Positions 62,289 to 64,000 of a stretch of DNA of 64,000 nucleotides are shown piece after piece; position 1 is the first letter of the stretch; each line of letters opens with the position of its first letter. The stretch comes from Hirundichthys speculiger. Lineage: Eukaryota; Chordata; Actinopteri; Beloniformes; Exocoetidae. Below the pieces are notes generated by a model that saw nothing but the letters and a program-made list of their open reading frames with translations, was not told where the DNA came from and searched no databases. A program made the position numbers and the translations under genes. The stretch spans positions 372,001-436,000 of the forward strand of contig JAGFBZ010001244.1 in NCBI GenBank assembly GCA_018398805.1. Direction: 5' to 3'.

Positions 62289-64000
62289 ATGGAGGGTTCA
62301 AGGCCTGTGACGCCCGGGTCGTCAGCCTGCCTGTGGCTTGGGCTGCTCTCGGTGGCCGGCGCCTTCCTTTGCTCCGAGGCCCGGACCACTCCGAGCCCAC
62401 TGCTCAGTCCGGGCAATGCCACCTGCAGGGGGACCTCCAAGTGTCAAACGGGGATCATCCTCCCCATCTGGTACCCCGAGGACCCCTCCATGGGAGACAA
62501 GATCGCCCGGGTCATCGTCTACTTCGTGGCCCTGATCTACATGTTTCTCGGGGTGTCCATCATCGCCGACCGCTTCATGGCAGCCATCGAGGTCATCACG
62601 TCCCAGGAGAGGGAAATCGTCATCAAAAGGCCCAACGGGGAAACGACGACCACAACCACGATCCGGGTGTGGAACGAGACGGTGTCCAACCTCACCCTCA
62701 TGGCCTTGGGCTCATCTGCCCCCGAGATTCTGCTCTCTGTGATTGAGGTCTGCGGACACGAGTTCAAATCTGGAGAACTTGGACCCTCCACGATCGTTGG
62801 CAGCGCGGCCTTCAACATGTTCGTCATCATTGGCCTTTGCGTGTCTGTCATCCCTCAAGGAGAGGTGCGCAAGGTCAAGCACCTCAGGGTGTTCTTTGTC
62901 ACCGCAGGTTGGAGTATTTTTGCGTACATTTGGCTCTACATGATCCTGGCTGTGTTTTCTCCCAACGTAGTCCAGGTCTGGGAAGGGCTTGTCACCCTGG
63001 CCTTCTTCCCGATATGCGTCGTTCTCGCCTGGGTGGCCGACAGGCGGCTTCTCTTCTACAAGTTCATGCACAAGAAATATCGCACCGACAAACACCGGGG
63101 TGTCATCATTGAGACGGAGACCGAACGCTCCAAGGGGATCGAGATGGACGGCAAGATGGTCAACTCGCACTTCATGGACGGGGGCGCGGCCAGCAATCTG
63201 ATCGGCCTGATCGAGAGCAAAGAGGTAGACGAGTCCCGGCGCGATATGATCCGCATCCTGAAGGACCTGAAGCAGAAGCACCCCGAGAAAGAGCTGGATC
63301 AGCTGGTCGAGATGGCCAACTACTACGCTCTCTCGCACCAGCAGAAGAGCCGTGCCTTCTACCGCATCCAGGCTACGCGCATGATGACGGGCGCCGGGAA
63401 CATCCTGAAGAAACACGTCGCGGAGCAGGCGAAGAAAAGCGCCAGCGTGCAGGAGGTGCGCGTGGAGGAGCCGGAAGAGTACGTCTCCCGGATTGCCTTC
63501 GAGCCCGCCGTCTACCAGTGCCTCGAGAACTGCGGCGCCGTCATCCTCACCATCACCCGGAAGGGCGGCGACATCAACAAGACCATCTACGTGGATTATA
63601 AGACGGAGGACGGCTCCGCCAACGCCGGGGCCGACTACGAGTTCACAGAGGGGACGGTGATGTTCAAACCGGGGGAGATGCTCAAAGAAATCAGCGTCGG
63701 AATCATCGATGATGACATCTTCGAAGAGGACGAGCACTTCTTTGTGCGCCTCGGCAACCTGCGTGTCCTGGAGACTGAGGACGAGGTGCTGTCCGCCAAC
63801 AGCCTCCCGTACCCGAAGGCCATGCTTGGATTCCCCACCGTGGCCACTGTGACCATCCTGGACGACGATCACTCGGGCATCTTCACGTTTGAGAGCAGTT
63901 CGGTCCACGTCAGCGAGAGCATCGGTATTATGGAGGTGAAGGTGTTGAGGACTTCTGGCGCGAGGGGGACGGTCATTGTGCCTTACCGCACCCTGGACGG
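62289..64000 (+). CDS. slc8a3: slc8a3, Na+/Ca2+ exchanger NCX3, large first coding exon (partial, open at right edge)
   Basis: NCX3 exports one Ca2+ in exchange for three Na+ across the plasma membrane of neurons and muscle. 570 complete codons are visible without a stop. Order: cleavable signal peptide (hydrophobic ACLWLGLLSVAGAFLC, residues 13-28); glycosylation site NAT at 43; first membrane spans (74-96); alpha-1 repeat with GSSAPEILLS (141-150) and GSAAFNMFVIIG (171-182); further spans to about 250; the basic XIP autoinhibitory segment RRLLFYKFMHKKYR (252-265); cytosolic loop; Calx-beta domain 1 (about 395-525) with acidic calcium ligands DDDIFEEDE (474-482) and DDD at 525-527; start of Calx-beta 2. 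HKKYRTDKHRG fits NCX3 better than NCX1. The start at 62289 is chosen because it supplies the signal peptide; its context has C at -3 and G at +4. Later exons lie beyond the window. Confidence 0.95.
   Translation, partial: MEGSRPVTPGSSACLWLGLLSVAGAFLCSEARTTPSPLLSPGNATCRGTSKCQTGIILPIWYPEDPSMGDKIARVIVYFVALIYMFLGVSIIADRFMAAIEVITSQEREIVIKRPNGETTTTTTIRVWNETVSNLTLMALGSSAPEILLSVIEVCGHEFKSGELGPSTIVGSAAFNMFVIIGLCVSVIPQGEVRKVKHLRVFFVTAGWSIFAYIWLYMILAVFSPNVVQVWEGLVTLAFFPICVVLAWVADRRLLFYKFMHKKYRTDKHRGVIIETETERSKGIEMDGKMVNSHFMDGGAASNLIGLIESKEVDESRRDMIRILKDLKQKHPEKELDQLVEMANYYALSHQQKSRAFYRIQATRMMTGAGNILKKHVAEQAKKSASVQEVRVEEPEEYVSRIAFEPAVYQCLENCGAVILTITRKGGDINKTIYVDYKTEDGSANAGADYEFTEGTVMFKPGEMLKEISVGIIDDDIFEEDEHFFVRLGNLRVLETEDEVLSANSLPYPKAMLGFPTVATVTILDDDHSGIFTFESSSVHVSESIGIMEVKVLRTSGARGTVIVPYRTLD

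Noticed and set aside
62712..63908. 398-codon open frame on the minus strand
   Set aside because: It is the exact antisense of the conserved slc8a3 exon. Codon bias of the sense strand leaves the opposite frame open. No independent features.

Overview
This window is genomic DNA from a vertebrate, almost certainly a ray-finned (teleost) fish. It holds three intron-containing genes, all on the + strand and in the order actn1, cox16, slc8a3. The same three genes lie close together on human 14q24, which supports the identifications. The gaps and introns carry hAT, Tc1/mariner and other terminal-inverted-repeat elements that I recognise as typical of fish, plus many mini- and microsatellites.

Layout. 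(1) 1-19.5 kb: the 3' two thirds of alpha-actinin-1. It starts in spectrin repeat 1 (upstream exons lie outside the window) and ends with the conserved C-terminus GESDL. Twelve constitutive coding exons and a mutually exclusive pair of EF-hand exons (81 bp and 66 bp) can be placed to the base. One exon (9845-9992) carries a single extra base that breaks the reading frame. The actn1 introns hold a 1.2-kb decamer satellite, a 3.2-kb higher-order minisatellite and several DNA transposons. (2) 19.5-23.2 kb: intergenic, with a 3-bp-TSD MITE, a dead Tc1-like transposase and a GATC/TATC microsatellite. (3) 23278-29804: cox16, four coding exons for a 103-residue cytochrome c oxidase assembly factor, with hAT insertions in its introns. 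(4) 30.2-62.2 kb: about 32 kb without a confident protein-coding gene. It contains nested transposons, a hairpin-forming tandem array (43.2-43.9 kb), a 35-bp minisatellite (53.9-55.3 kb), a 312-bp tandem repeat (59.4-60.4 kb), and a CpG-rich block at 49.85-50.5 kb that ends in a good splice donor and is the best candidate for the non-coding first exon of slc8a3. (5) 62289-64000: the large first coding exon of slc8a3 (Na+/Ca2+ exchanger NCX3), open at the right edge.

The genes do not form one pathway. Alpha-actinin cross-links actin and is tuned by calcium through the alternative EF-hand exon, COX16 works in mitochondrial complex IV assembly, and NCX3 exports calcium at the plasma membrane. 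They look like conserved neighbours, not an operon-like unit.

I found no convincing new molecular system. The most informative observations are the frameshifted actn1 exon, several tandem arrays built from inverted-repeat units, clear nested transposon insertions with target-site duplications that can be read directly, and candidate regulatory blocks for slc8a3.
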